In this document: one piece after another, positions 54,051 through 63,874 of the stretch
How the letters are laid out: each line of letters starts with the position of its first letter
How positions within the stretch are numbered: position 1 is the stretch's first letter
NCBI GenBank assembly: GCA_027013095.1
Contig: JALUYI010000042.1
Location: 102,078-166,077 of the forward strand
Reading direction: 5' to 3'
DNA length: 64,000 bases
DNA from: Paracoccaceae bacterium
Lineage (GTDB): Bacteria; Pseudomonadota; Alphaproteobacteria; Rhodobacterales; Rhodobacteraceae
Position numbers and translations under genes: made by a program
Notes under the pieces: model-generated
Databases searched by the model: none
The model's input: the letters and a program-made list of their open reading frames with translations, nothing else
What the model was told of the DNA's origin: nothing

Positions 54051-55961
54051 TCAGTTCCCGCCCTGCAGGCGCCTCAACGCATCCCCCAGCGATTGCTGCA
54101 ACTTGTCGGTCACTGCCTTTTTCGCCCGCTTTTGCAGATCCGCTTCGATCTTGGCCCGCTGTTTCGCCAAATCGCCCTTTAGCGCGCCACCGAGGTCGGG
54201 GTGGATGTTGACATGATCCCATGTGCCACTGAACAGGACCGGCACGCTCAGCTTGCCCGCCGGCACCCCGCCATAGCTGAGGGGCGTCACCCGATAGTCG
54301 ATCTGGCGCTGGCCGATATTGATGCTCCCGGCACCCTTTGCCGTCATCAGCGCGCTGTCAAATCGCAGATCCCGGTTCTGCAGCACCCCGTTCCTGATCC
54401 GGGCGCGGCCGGTTATGCGCGAGAAAATCGTCTTGTTGTGTTTGCCCCGATAGGTTGGATCCAGCGTGCGAAGCATCCCCAGCAAGTCAAAGCCGATGAT
54501 CTCGCCCGGGCCGATATCGACCTTGCCCTCGCCGCGCAACCGCGAGGCCATCGCCTGCATGCTGTTGCCCGATGTCAACAGCTTGATGCGCCCCGACCCC
54601 ATCGCCGTCAGCCGGTCATAACCCGTCGCCGCCTTCAACAGCGGTCCCAGCGAGACGCCCTGAACCCGCAGATCAGCGCCCGCCGACAGACCCGAGCGCC
54701 CGTTCAGAACCACCTGACCGACAACCGTGCCGCCGTAGGTTTTCAGCTGCTCGATGACAATCACCGCGCGACTGCGATCCAGACGGGCCTTCAGCCGCAG
54801 CCCCGCGATCTTTCCGCGCCCGGTATCGATCGATTTCGCCGAAAAGGCAATCTCGCCATTGGCCAGCGCCAGTGCGCTGGTATCAATCGGCGCGCGCGAC
54901 CAAGCGCTGCCGCTCGACGACCCAGCGGGCACCGAAGGCGCCTTTGCCGTCGCGCCGAACACCCCCGAGAGGTCCAGATTTCCGGCTTGCAAATTGGCGC
55001 TGATCAGGGGTTTTTCCGCCAGATCGATATCTGCCGCGCCAGTCAGATGATTTGCGCCAAGGGTTAGATCCAGTGCCCGCAGATAGATCGTGTTGTCATT
55101 GGCAAAGGTCACCGTCGCGCTCAGCTTTCCGCGCGTCCCTAGGGCCAGAGCCGGAGCGCCAGCGCCCCCGCCCAAACGCAGAAGCGCCGGCAGATCCGTC
55201 AGATCGCCAGCCAGCGCGACCTTGGCCTGCGGCGGCGAAAACCCGGCCCGACCCTGCGCCGAAACCTGCCCGAATGGCCCCGAAACCGTCAGCGAAACCG
55301 GGCTCAGCGCACCGGCCAGCGCCGTGCCCATATCGCTCAGGCCCAAATCAAAGGCCAGCGTCTGACGGCCCAGCCGGAAATGCCCGCGCGCTGTCGCCTT
55401 TCCCGCTGGTGTCGGAGCCTTCAGCACAAGGTCAATCCCTGAAATCCGGCTCTGCCGACCGGTGCTGGCGTCCCGATAATCAAGGCGGGCGCCGGTGATC
55501 CGCCCCTCTTTCAGAGAAATCGCCGGGATGCTGCCCGTAACCGATGCGGCCGAATTCTGTTCGGACGCTGTGTCAGCCGCGCCAAAATCCCAGTTGGCGC
55601 GCCCGTCCTGCGCCCGTTCCAGATTGATCGTCGGGTTTTTGATCAACAGTTTGGTAAGCCTGATCTGCCCCGACAGCAGCGCCCCCAGATCGACACCGAT
55701 CAGCACGCTGTCTGCCGTCACCATTGCTGGCGCCTGCCCCCACGAGACGTTAGCGATCGACAGACCCTTCATGCGCACGCCGGGCATGGGAAACACCACC
55801 GGGCGGACGCCTCCGGTGAACTGGACCGCGCGCCCGGTTGCCCGCGTCATCTGGGCGCTGGCCAGATCGGCGATCTTTTGGGTCGGAAACAGGAAAAACC
55901 CACCAATCCCCACCAGCACCAGCAGCACCAGAACAACCAGAATACGAATGACCCAACGCAT
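54051..55961 (-). CDS. AsmA family protein
   Basis: A large inner-membrane-anchored periplasmic protein of 636 residues. The N-terminal helix (WVIRILVVLVLLVLVGIGGFFLFP) follows the ATG at 55961, which has GGGAGG directly upstream. AsmA N-domain features are TGRAVQFTGGVRPVVFPMPG and LSIANVSWG. The C-terminal AsmA_2 domain has IDYRVTPLSYGG near residue 575. AsmA-like proteins form hydrophobic grooves and are tied to lipid transport between membranes. Next to a divergent crotonase gene, with no obvious pathway link. Confidence 0.9.
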   Translation of the reverse strand: MRWVIRILVVLVLLVLVGIGGFFLFPTQKIADLASAQMTRATGRAVQFTGGVRPVVFPMPGVRMKGLSIANVSWGQAPAMVTADSVLIGVDLGALLSGQIRLTKLLIKNPTINLERAQDGRANWDFGAADTASEQNSAASVTGSIPAISLKEGRITGARLDYRDASTGRQSRISGIDLVLKAPTPAGKATARGHFRLGRQTLAFDLGLSDMGTALAGALSPVSLTVSGPFGQVSAQGRAGFSPPQAKVALAGDLTDLPALLRLGGGAGAPALALGTRGKLSATVTFANDNTIYLRALDLTLGANHLTGAADIDLAEKPLISANLQAGNLDLSGVFGATAKAPSVPAGSSSGSAWSRAPIDTSALALANGEIAFSAKSIDTGRGKIAGLRLKARLDRSRAVIVIEQLKTYGGTVVGQVVLNGRSGLSAGADLRVQGVSLGPLLKAATGYDRLTAMGSGRIKLLTSGNSMQAMASRLRGEGKVDIGPGEIIGFDLLGMLRTLDPTYRGKHNKTIFSRITGRARIRNGVLQNRDLRFDSALMTAKGAGSINIGQRQIDYRVTPLSYGGVPAGKLSVPVLFSGTWDHVNIHPDLGGALKGDLAKQRAKIEADLQKRAKKAVTDKLQQSLGDALRRLQGGN

Positions 55962-56228
55962 CTTGCCTCCCATTTCTGTCGCCTGAAAACAGGCCACCCG
56001 GACGAATCTGCAACGCGAATCCGCGACCCGTCATGGCGGACAATCTTGAGGGCCGCGCCGCAAAAGGCAAGGGGGTGTCACCTGCGCCCCTGATGAACCG
56101 GACCGGCCGGAAATAGGTGAAAGTTGCCCTCGGCCATGGATCACCACGGATCATTTGTGATACCAGCGCAACCAAGCCGGGGCACAAGACCCGGATGCTC
56201 TCACCCCGATCACAAAGGAGACCCCCTT

Positions 56229-57041
56229 ATGCCCGACCGTATCGACCCCCACCGCGTAACCGTCGAGGTCTCGGATTTTATCGCCCGGGTGACGATGCGT
56301 CGGCCCGACAAGATGAACGCGCTGGATTTTCCGATGTTCGAGGCGCTGGGCCGGGCCGGAGACAGCCTGAAAGGGCGGCGCGACGTGCGTGCGGTCGTTC
56401 TCAGCGGCGAGGGCGCCAACTTTTGTGCAGGGATCGACACCACCATGTTGCCCGAACTTGCCAGACGCATCGACGACATCAAGGCGCAGATGCTGGCCCC
56501 GCCCGCGGGTGAGGTTGCCAACCTGTTCCAGAAACCCGCCCATGTCTGGCAGGAACTCGGTCAGCCCGTGATTGCGGCCCTTGTCGGCTGTGTCTATGGC
56601 GGCGGCGCGCAGATCGCGCTGGGGGCGGATTTCCGCTTTGCTCGCCCTGACATCCGCTTTTCGATCATGGAGACGAAATGGGGGCTGATCCCGGATATGG
56701 GGCTGAGCCAGAGCCTGCCTGCCCTTTTGCGTGCCGATCAGGCCAAGGAACTGATGATGAGCGCGCGCATCATCGACGGGGCCGAGGCCCTTTCCCTCGG
56801 GCTGGTCACCCGGCTGTGCGACGACCCGCTGGCCCAGGCGCAGGCCTTTGCAAAAGAGCTGGCTGCGCGCTCACCAGATGCAGTGCAGGGGTGCAAGCGC
56901 CTTGTCGAGCAGACCTGGAGTGCCCCCCGACCAGAGGGGCTGGCAACCGAAGCGCGCCTGCAAGCCGACATTATCGCCGCCCCCAACCAGATCGAGGCGG
57001 TGATGGCCAACGTCGAACAACGCCCGCCGAAATTCAGGTGA
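56229..57041 (+). CDS. Enoyl-CoA hydratase/isomerase (crotonase) family protein
   Basis: A 270-residue CoA-dependent enzyme. Crotonase landmarks are VTMRRPDKMNALDFPMFEAL, the oxyanion hole VLSGEGANFCAGIDTTML near residue 58, and GCVYGGGAQIALGADFRFARPDIRFSIMETKWGLIPDMG near 122-160, with the catalytic region around METKWGL. Members hydrate or isomerise enoyl-CoA; the exact reaction cannot be fixed. The ATG at 56229 is preceded by AAAGGAG. Divergent from the AsmA gene, convergent with the DUF1150 gene. Confidence 0.88.
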   Translation: MPDRIDPHRVTVEVSDFIARVTMRRPDKMNALDFPMFEALGRAGDSLKGRRDVRAVVLSGEGANFCAGIDTTMLPELARRIDDIKAQMLAPPAGEVANLFQKPAHVWQELGQPVIAALVGCVYGGGAQIALGADFRFARPDIRFSIMETKWGLIPDMGLSQSLPALLRADQAKELMMSARIIDGAEALSLGLVTRLCDDPLAQAQAFAKELAARSPDAVQGCKRLVEQTWSAPRPEGLATEARLQADIIAAPNQIEAVMANVEQRPPKFR

Positions 57042-57105
57042 CCCCAGCCGTCACCACCACCTGTCGGCAAGGGGGGCTATGGCCTTTGGCCCTTTCTTGA
57101 AACAG

Positions 57106-57333
57106 CTAATGCGCGTTCACCGGCTGAAAATCGTTCTGCCGCGCCAGCACAAATGCCAGTTTGCGATCGGCGACCAGCGCCAGTCGCTGACCATCGGCGC
57201 TATGCACAGCATATAGCTGTTCCAGCCCTCCGGTCTGGGCCTGCAGCGCGGCGGGCAGATCGGCGACCGCGACCGGGCGGACATAGACGATGGGCCGCCG
57301 GTCGGCTTCACCAAAATCGAATTCGTGATCCAT
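57106..57333 (-). CDS. DUF1150 family protein, 75 aa
   Basis: A small alphaproteobacterial protein with the family pattern IVYVRPVAVADLPAALQAQTGG and LYAVHSADGQRLALVADRKLAFVLARQND. It is regularly found immediately downstream of an Hsp20 gene, as here (16 bp). That pairing, together with the RpoH promoter before hsp20, suggests a heat-shock role, but the function is unknown. Confidence 0.85.
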   Translation of the reverse strand: MDHEFDFGEADRRPIVYVRPVAVADLPAALQAQTGGLEQLYAVHSADGQRLALVADRKLAFVLARQNDFQPVNAH

Positions 57334-57349
57334 TTTTGCCTCCCCTCTC

Positions 57350-57763
57350 TCAGCGGGTCTTGATCTTGATCGTTTGCACGACCGATTCGGGCCGCAGCCG
57401 CCTGAGGTCGATATGCAGCAGCCCGTTTTCAAGGTTGGCCGCGGTCACGTCCACACCCTCGGCCAGCACGAAACTGCGCTGGAACCGCCGGGCTGCAATG
57501 CCACGGTGCAAAAATACCCGTCCCTCATCGGCCTCGGGCTGTCGCCCCCGGATCAACAATTGGCGATCTTCCAGCGTGACCGAAATGTCGTCATCCTCAA
57601 ACCCCGCCACCGCCAGAGTGATGCGATAGCGGTCGGTCCCGGACTGCTCGATATTATAGGGCGGATATCCGTCATTTCCGCTCTTCTGGCTGCGCTCGAC
57701 CATACGGTCCAGCTGCTCGAAACCCAGCAGGAACGGATAGGATGAAAAGGTCATTCTGGTCAT
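57350..57763 (-). CDS. Hsp20/alpha-crystallin small heat shock protein
   Basis: An ATP-independent holdase of 137 residues, IbpA-like. The N-terminus (MTFSSYPFLLGFEQLDRMVERSQ) is followed by YPPYNIEQSGTDRYRITLAVAGFEDDDISVTLEDRQLLIRG (the crystallin domain, about 33-105) and ends in the C-terminal tail IKIKTR. The start may also be three codons in, at 57754. An RpoH-type promoter lies 67 bp upstream of the start, and DUF1150 follows in the same transcript. Confidence 0.92.
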   Translation of the reverse strand: MTRMTFSSYPFLLGFEQLDRMVERSQKSGNDGYPPYNIEQSGTDRYRITLAVAGFEDDDISVTLEDRQLLIRGRQPEADEGRVFLHRGIAARRFQRSFVLAEGVDVTAANLENGLLHIDLRRLRPESVVQTIKIKTR

Positions 57764-57829
57764 GGATCCAAGCCCTCGGAAAAAAGCGACTCTCAGGTGT
57801 GGGCCCCGCAGACGGCGGCCACAGTAAAA

Positions 57830-57857
57830 ATATGGGGCATTTCAGAAAAATCTCAAG
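57830..57857 (-). promoter_or_regulatory. Sigma-32 (RpoH) promoter of hsp20
   Basis: On the minus strand, CTTGAG (57857-57852), a 14-bp spacer and CCCCATAT (57837-57830), an almost perfect match to the heat-shock consensus CTTGAA-N12-15-CCCCATnT. Transcription should start near 57823, leaving a ~60-nt leader. Confidence 0.88.
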
Positions 57858-57948
57858 CCATCCCGTGGATTCAACGGCTTTTCGTCACAGTCAATCCGCC
57901 TTATAATCCGGCAACCCCGCAGCGTGCGCCATTTTTTGATTGAGACCC

Positions 57949-58179
57949 ATGACAAAGACCCCGCAGATGGATCACGAGATGGAGCGTCAGGAGGTTCTGC
58001 GCGTCGAGCTTGGGATTCTCACCCGCGAGCACCGCGATCTGGACGAGGCCATCGCCGCGCTGGATGTCAGCGGACGGGCAGATATGCTGACGCTGAAACG
58101 ACTGAAAAAGAAAAAACTCGCCCTCAAGGACCGGATCGCCCGGATCGAGGACGAATTGACCCCTGACATCATCGCATAA
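57949..58179 (+). CDS. YdcH/DUF465 family small protein, 76 aa
   Basis: Short helical protein typical of the SlyX/DUF465 group: [51 protein letters not shown], essentially one antiparallel coiled coil. Function unknown. The ATG at 57949 was chosen over a TTG at 57940. It precedes purE by 23 bp and may be cotranscribed with it. Confidence 0.82.
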   Translation: MTKTPQMDHEMERQEVLRVELGILTREHRDLDEAIAALDVSGRADMLTLKRLKKKKLALKDRIARIEDELTPDIIA

Positions 58180-58202
58180 CCACGAAAGGCGCGGGACGGA
58201 TC

Positions 58203-58700
58203 ATGGCAGACATCAAGGTCGGACTCATCATGGGCAGCCAGTCGGACTGGGCCACGATGAAGGCCGCGGCAGAGATTCTCGACGCGCTTGAGGTGCGTTA
58301 CGAAACGCGGATCGTTTCCGCCCACCGAACGCCACAACGCCTGTGGGACTATGGTGCAAGCGCGGTTTCGCGGGGGCTTCAGGTGATCATCGCCGGGGCC
58401 GGGGGCGCGGCCCATTTGCCGGGGATGATGGCCTCGAAAACCCGGGTGCCGGTGTTGGGCGTGCCGGTGCAGACCAAGGCGCTGTCAGGGGTGGATTCGC
58501 TGTACTCAATCGTTCAGATGCCGCGTGGTTTTCCGGTCGGCACAATGGCGATTGGTCCCGCTGGAGCGGCCAATGCCGGGTTGATGGCGGCCGCCATTCT
58601 GGCCAATACCGACGCCGCCCTTGCCGCGCGACTGGAGGCGTGGCGCAGCGCACTGGCGCAATCGATCCCGGATAAGCCAGCAACGGAGAACCCGGAATGA
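58203..58700 (+). CDS. purE: N5-carboxyaminoimidazole ribonucleotide mutase
   Basis: Moves the carboxyl group of N5-CAIR to C4, giving CAIR in purine synthesis. 165 residues. The conserved [19 protein letters not shown] opens the protein; [13 protein letters not shown] near residue 40 and [26 protein letters not shown] near 65-90 hold the active site. The stop overlaps the purK start by 4 bp (ATGA). Confidence 0.97.
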   Translation: MADIKVGLIMGSQSDWATMKAAAEILDALEVRYETRIVSAHRTPQRLWDYGASAVSRGLQVIIAGAGGAAHLPGMMASKTRVPVLGVPVQTKALSGVDSLYSIVQMPRGFPVGTMAIGPAGAANAGLMAAAILANTDAALAARLEAWRSALAQSIPDKPATENPE

Positions 58701-59773
58701 TCCGCCCCCTGCCCTCTGGCGCCACCATCGGTATTCTGGGCGGTGGCCAACTGGGCCGGATGCTGGCGCTTGCCGCCGCGCGGCTCGGCTTTCAAACCCA
58801 CATTTTCGCCCCCGAGGAAAGCCCGCCAGCCGCCGCGGTTGCGGCGCAACTGACTCAGGCCGCCTATGACGACATCCCGGCAATCCAGAGATTTGCGCGC
58901 GCCGTCGATGTGATCACCTATGAATTCGAGAACATCCCCACCGCGGCTCTGGAGGCGATCGAGGACATCTGCCCCATCCACCCGGGACGCGCCGCACTGG
59001 CCGTCTCGCAGGACCGGCTGACGGAAAAGGATTTCCTGACCGGACTGGGCCTGATAACCGCACCCTATGCGGCGGTGCGCACAGGCGACGAACTGGACGC
59101 GGCGCTCGAAACAATCGGCACACCGGCGATCCTGAAATCGCGGCGCTTTGGCTATGACGGCAAGGGGCAGGTCCGGCTGGACAACGCTGATCAGGCCGCA
59201 TCCGCCTTGGATCAGTTCGCCGGACAGGATGCAATTCTGGAGGGGTTTGTCGATTTCAGCCAAGAAATTTCCGTCATCGCGGCGCGCGCAATGGACAGCG
59301 CAATCGTCTGTTTCGACCCCGGCGAGAACCACCACAAGGACGGCATACTGGCAACCACCACGGTCCCGGCCAAACTGTCGATGGCGCTGTCAACCGATGC
59401 GGTCATTCTGGCCGGTCACATCCTGAACGCGCTGAATTATGTCGGCGTCATGGGGATAGAGCTGTTCGTGACCCCGCAGGGGCTGCTGGTCAACGAAATC
59501 GCGCCTCGGGTCCACAATTCCGGCCACTGGACGCAAAATGGCTGTGTCATCGACCAGTTCGAGCAGCACATCCGCGCCATTGCCGGCTGGCCGCTGGGCG
59601 ATGGCAGCCGCCATTCCAACGTGGTGATGGAAAACCTGATCGGCGATGCACTCAGCACTGCGGCAGAACTGGCGTGCGATCCGGCAGTGGCGGTGCATCT
59701 CTATGGCAAAGGCGTGTGTCGCGCCGGGCGGAAGATGGGCCATATCAACCGGATCACTGGCGCGGCTGGCTGA
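58697..59773 (+). CDS. purK: 5-(carboxyamino)imidazole ribonucleotide synthase
   Basis: ATP-dependent carboxylation of AIR to N5-CAIR, the step before PurE. 358 residues with an ATP-grasp fold: [23 protein letters not shown] at the N-terminus, [14 protein letters not shown] near residue 150, [15 protein letters not shown] near 190, and [21 protein letters not shown] near 265. Coupled to purE. Confidence 0.97.
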   Translation: MIRPLPSGATIGILGGGQLGRMLALAAARLGFQTHIFAPEESPPAAAVAAQLTQAAYDDIPAIQRFARAVDVITYEFENIPTAALEAIEDICPIHPGRAALAVSQDRLTEKDFLTGLGLITAPYAAVRTGDELDAALETIGTPAILKSRRFGYDGKGQVRLDNADQAASALDQFAGQDAILEGFVDFSQEISVIAARAMDSAIVCFDPGENHHKDGILATTTVPAKLSMALSTDAVILAGHILNALNYVGVMGIELFVTPQGLLVNEIAPRVHNSGHWTQNGCVIDQFEQHIRAIAGWPLGDGSRHSNVVMENLIGDALSTAAELACDPAVAVHLYGKGVCRAGRKMGHINRITGAAG

Positions 59774-59806
59774 GCGTGGCTGCGCGAATCATACCGCTGA
59801 CGGGCG

Positions 59807-60337
59807 TCAGGCAACCTCACGGCGACGGCTGAGCAACGGCGTCGCCCCCAGCAGGTCATCGGCAAACAGCGCCGCCATCTCGTCGCGGCTAAGATGCGAA
59901 GTTTCGCCCATTTGCACCGCGCCCGCACGCCGAAGCGCGTTTTCCTCAAGCCGGGCATGCGCCTCGCTGAGCTTTGCGGCAACCCGGATGCGGGCGCCAA
60001 GCTCCAGCACGTCGAATGGCTTGGTGATGTAATCGGTCGCGCCAGCAAGAAACGCATCCTCCATATAGCGCCGCTCGGTCATCGCCGTCAGCATGATGAT
60101 CGGGGTTTCCTCATAGCCGCTGATCTTGCGAACCGCCCGCGCCATGGCGATCCCGTCCATTTCCGGCATCTGGATGTCCAGCAACAGACATTCATAGGGC
60201 GTGTCACTGCGCTGCACCATTTTCAGTGCGTCAACCGCCGAGCTGGTCACCTCAAGGTCCTTGTGCCCGGTATTCAGCAGAACCGATTTCAACAGGTCCA
60301 GAATCAGGGTGTCGTCGTCAACTGCCAGTATTTTCAT
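59807..60337 (-). CDS. Response regulator with receiver domain and short C-terminal extension
   Basis: A 176-residue CheY-like protein. The receiver covers about residues 1-120: acidic cluster D7-D8-D9, phospho-acceptor D54 (CLLLDIQMPEMDG), switch Thr in IIMLTAMTE and the conserved Lys in DYITKPFD. The last ~55 residues are helical (ARLEENALRRAGAVQMGE) and show no known output domain, so it likely works by protein contact. The start has GGAGG upstream. No kinase gene is adjacent; a CtrA box precedes it. Confidence 0.9.
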   Translation of the reverse strand: MKILAVDDDTLILDLLKSVLLNTGHKDLEVTSSAVDALKMVQRSDTPYECLLLDIQMPEMDGIAMARAVRKISGYEETPIIMLTAMTERRYMEDAFLAGATDYITKPFDVLELGARIRVAAKLSEAHARLEENALRRAGAVQMGETSHLSRDEMAALFADDLLGATPLLSRRREVA

Positions 60338-60380
60338 AACAACCTCCTTCCTCATGGGGATTCGCACCACACTGGGTTCG

Positions 60381-60395
60381 TTAACAAAGTGTTAA
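60381..60395. promoter_or_regulatory. CtrA-type box upstream of the response regulator
   Basis: TTAA (60381-60384), seven bases, TTAA (60392-60395), the exact CtrA consensus, 43 bp from the start codon. A further TTAA is at 60413-60416. Confidence 0.65.
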
Positions 60396-60485
60396 TCAGA
60401 AATCTGGTCTCATTAAGGCCGGAATGAGGCGATCACGCCCCGGTTTGCACCCGCGCACCCCCTCTGCCGTTTCCCCGGCGCGCCG

Positions 60486-61316
60486 TTACCCACGCCGAAT
60501 CGACAGCGCGATTCCGCCAAGGACCAGAACCGAGGAAATGGCAAAATTCAATGTCATCGCCTCGGACAGGAACAGGATCCCGCCAACCGCTGCAATGACC
60601 GGAACCGTGACCTGCGCAATCGCCGCAAGGGATGTATCCAGCTTGGGCAGAACCGAATACCACAGCGCATAACCCAGCCCCGATGTGACCGCCCCGGACA
60701 GGATAGCCAGACCGGCACCGGGGACGCCCGGCACCACGGGATCCGGGAAAATCGCCCAGACAAGGGCCGCAACCGGCGTTGCAAACAGAAAATTGGCAGC
60801 GGTCGCATGCAACGGCCGCGTCACCGTCCGCCCATAGATCGAATAATAGCCCCAACCGACTCCGGCCAGCGCCATCAACGCCGCGCCCAACGGATCGGGT
60901 GCGGCCACCGATGGCGCCAGCAGATAGATCAACCCCGCGAAGGCAACGCCCGCCCCGATCCAGCGAAAGCGCCCGGGCCGCTCGCCCAGGATCAGGGCTC
61001 CAGCAAACATCGTGACCTGCACGACCCCGAACAGAATCAGCGCCCCGATTCCTGCGGGCAAAGTGATATAGGCATAGGCAAAACCCAGAACATAGGCGCT
61101 GAGCCCCAAGACGGAAAAGGGCGAAACTTCGGTCAGGGCGACCGGTTTGCGCTCGCCAATGGCCACCAGCAGCGCCAGCATCACCGCCCCTGACAACAGG
61201 CGCAAGACCCCGAACCCCGCCGGGCCGATCAGATGGTCCGCCAGCGCAAAACGGTTCAGAATGGAATTGGCGGCAAAGGCCACCATGGTCAAGGATGTCA
61301 CCAGAAACAAACGCAT
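60486..61316 (-). CDS. EamA-family (DMT) transporter
   Basis: A ten-helix transporter of 276 residues starting MRLFLVTSLTMVAFAANSILNRFAL, with two EamA repeats; the first ends FGVVQVTMFAGALILGERPGRF and the second GGILFLSEAMTLNFAISSVLVLGG. The substrate is unknown. It is the third member of this superfamily in the window. I chose the ATG at 61316 because the frame upstream would overlap the divergent rluE promoter region. Confidence 0.85.
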   Translation of the reverse strand: MRLFLVTSLTMVAFAANSILNRFALADHLIGPAGFGVLRLLSGAVMLALLVAIGERKPVALTEVSPFSVLGLSAYVLGFAYAYITLPAGIGALILFGVVQVTMFAGALILGERPGRFRWIGAGVAFAGLIYLLAPSVAAPDPLGAALMALAGVGWGYYSIYGRTVTRPLHATAANFLFATPVAALVWAIFPDPVVPGVPGAGLAILSGAVTSGLGYALWYSVLPKLDTSLAAIAQVTVPVIAAVGGILFLSEAMTLNFAISSVLVLGGIALSIRRG

Positions 61317-61482
61317 AATAGCGCCCAGAATGCACAGTTTTTCCCCGCACAAAAGGATGAAACACCGCCAAGGCGACCATCTCCCGAGGAAGTGATCAAC
61401 CGGCGGCCATATCCGGCGGCCGCTGCGCACAGATCCTCGTCGGGGCTTGTGGGCGCGCCCGCTCTGCGGCAAAAGACGACCC

Positions 61483-62031
61483 ATGTCCCGCCTGATCCTG
61501 TTCAACAAACCCTTTGGCGTGCTGTCGCAATTCACTGATCGCGGCAGCCAGAACAGCCCGCGCCCGACGCTTTCGGCCTATATCGACATTCCGGGGGTCT
61601 ACCCTGCCGGACGGCTTGACCGGGACAGCGAAGGGTTGCTGCTCTTGACCGATGACGGGCGCCTGCAGCACCGGATCAGCGACCCCCGCCACAAAATGCC
61701 CAAGACCTATTGGGTGCAAATCGAAGGGTTGCCCCCGGACACAGCCATTGCCAAGCTGCGCGCGGGTCTCCGCCTGAAAGACGGCATGACCAAACCGGCC
61801 AAGGCGCGACGCATACCGGCACCGGAGGGTCTCTGGCCGCGCACGCCACCGATCCGGATGCGAAAATCGGTCCCCGATTGCTGGCTTGAACTGACGATCA
61901 CCGAGGGACGTAACCGGCAGGTCCGGCGCATGACCGCAGCGATCGGACATCCCACGCTGCGCCTGATCCGCGCCCGCATCGGGCGCTGGTCTCTGGACGG
62001 TCTGGACAGCGGCGCGTGGCGACAAGCCTAA
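61483..62031 (+). CDS. rluE: 23S rRNA pseudouridine synthase, RluE-like
   Basis: A 182-residue RsuA/RluB/E-type pseudouridine synthase without an S4 domain. It starts MSRLILFNKPFGVLSQFTD; the catalytic aspartate lies in PAGRLDRDSEGLLLLTDDG near residue 48. Further blocks are KTYWVQIEG and ELTITEGRNRQVRRMTAAIGHPTLRLIRARIG. E. coli RluE modifies U2457; length and lack of an S4 domain favour that role. It is the last intact housekeeping gene before the mobile DNA at the right edge. Confidence 0.9.
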   Translation: MSRLILFNKPFGVLSQFTDRGSQNSPRPTLSAYIDIPGVYPAGRLDRDSEGLLLLTDDGRLQHRISDPRHKMPKTYWVQIEGLPPDTAIAKLRAGLRLKDGMTKPAKARRIPAPEGLWPRTPPIRMRKSVPDCWLELTITEGRNRQVRRMTAAIGHPTLRLIRARIGRWSLDGLDSGAWRQA

Positions 62032-62062
62032 GGGCCTTGCCAGACGGCCGGATCCGGACCAG

Positions 62063-62116
62063 TGTCAATCAGCATTCAAAACTGACCCCCAATAGGCGTC
62101 GAAAATTGCCCCCCCC
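62063..62116. repeat. IS21-like terminal repeats (remnant)
   Basis: TGTCAATCAGCATTCAAAAC at 62063 opens a segment with two copies of a motif 23 bp apart, TCAAAACTGACCCCC (62076-62090) and TCGAAAATTGCCCCCC (from 62099). Multiple copies of AAAATTGACCC-type repeats inside a TGT-starting end are typical of IS21-family termini. No istA/istB gene follows, so it would be a left-over end. Confidence 0.4.
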
Positions 62117-62319
62117 AGAGCAATCATTTTGGGCTGTTAGCATTCCCGCCTGAGTTGAATGTTTGTGTATATGGGTAAGAAGGGACATAAAACGCGATTA
62201 AGAAACCCCATGTCTGGAAATTCGGATTTGGCACGATCACGCATCCTGGCATTCCCATTTGATGTAGGTGAACCGCACCGGGTTTCCCGGAGGCTCCAAA
62301 TCGAGGAAAGATTGGAGCT

Positions 62320-62652
62320 ATGGAAAAGAACAAGAGAGCCAACAGATTTTCGCCAGAAGTGCGCGCGCGGGCCGTACGGATGGTTTTCGAGCACCGGAGC
62401 AACTATGACAGCCAGTCGGCAGCGCTTGTGGGAATTGCGGCCAAGATCGGTTGCACCCCGGAAACGCTGCGCCGCTGGGTTCATCAGGCGGAAACCGACA
62501 GCGGTTTGCGCGATGGTGTGACCTCTGATGAGCGGGCCCGGATCAAGGCATTGGAGCGCGAGAACAAGGAATTGCGTCAGGCCAATGAAATTCTGCGCAA
62601 GGCCAGCGCATATTTTGCTCAGGCGGAGCTCGACCGCCCACTGAAACGATGA
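62320..62652 (+). CDS. IS3-family transposase OrfA
   Basis: A 110-residue DNA-binding protein of the transposase_8 type: [19 protein letters not shown] with helix-turn-helix at about 9-50 ([11 protein letters not shown]) and a C-terminal leucine-zipper-like helix ([31 protein letters not shown]). Intact. The last codons overlap the ATG of orfB (62649), where a -1 frameshift would normally make the fused transposase. Confidence 0.92.
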   Translation: MEKNKRANRFSPEVRARAVRMVFEHRSNYDSQSAALVGIAAKIGCTPETLRRWVHQAETDSGLRDGVTSDERARIKALERENKELRQANEILRKASAYFAQAELDRPLKR

Positions 62653-63062
62653 CGGCCTTCATTGAAGCTCATCGAGATGCCTTCGGGCCAAGGTTTGAAT
62701 ATCTGGCCGATCTGCAGGGTTCTGCCAATCGCCCCATCGACATATCACGCCCATGCGATGGTCAAGAGGAACCCGGATCTGGCGTCAGATCGTGCCAAGC
62801 GAGATGCGGTTCTGCTTCCTGAGGTCAAGCGTGTCTGGGAGGACAACCTCAAAGTCTACGGGGTGCGAAAGGTCTGGCATCAGCTCAGGCGTGAGGGCTT
62901 TGACGTGGCCCGCTGCACTGTAGCACGGCCGATGAAACAGGCTGGACTTCAGGGAGTTATCCGTGGCAAAGGAACCAGGACCACGGTGAGTGACAAGTCA
63001 GAGCCATGTCCGGCGGACAAGGTAAACCGGAAATTCCGGGCACCGGCCCCAAACCGGCTCTG

Positions 63063-63443
<381 letters not shown>

Positions 63444-63799
63444 GAACGCGCTCGCCGAGACGATCAACGGGCGGCACGACGCCGAGGTCATTCACCGACA
63501 CCGATCTTGGCGCACCATGGAAGATGTCGAATGGGAAACCCGGAGCGGTTCAATCATCAACCACTTGCGCAGCTTTGTCTACTTCATGGAACGCCCGCTC
63601 TACAAAGAAACTTGAGAGTTCGGCTTGGCCTTCGTTATGTTTTCATTCCCACTTGCCGCGGACTTTCGCTGCACGGCGGCGATTTGGTATGGTTGGGCTC
63701 GGTCTGGAAATTCGCCGCGGTGGCACTTGCATGTGCTATGCTTTGGAGCCAACGTCGGATTGGCGCTGTGGGAGGGAGTGGTGGATCGGAGTGACCTCC

Positions 63800-63874
63800 A
63801 TGCAAACACCAAACTTACCTGCCATTCACACCCGCCGTCCCGCTCGGAACAAAGGCCGCATCATCGGGAAAAAA
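63800..63874 (+). pseudogene. Tyrosine recombinase/integrase, N-terminal 25 codons, interrupted by IS66
   Basis: Reads MQTPNLPAIHTRRPARNKGR followed by IIGKK, which I remember as the start of a common alphaproteobacterial phage-type integrase of about 200 residues. The similarity stops at 63874, exactly where the IS66-type end begins. A ribosome-binding site is not obvious. The rest of the gene would lie beyond the far end of the IS, outside the window. The 184 bp between the IS3 remnant and this ATG show no other gene. Confidence 0.6.

Noticed and set aside
57042..57105. Terminator after the crotonase gene
   Set aside because: A GGGC/GCCC stem with a TTTCTT tail is visible, but it is short and the pairing is ambiguous.
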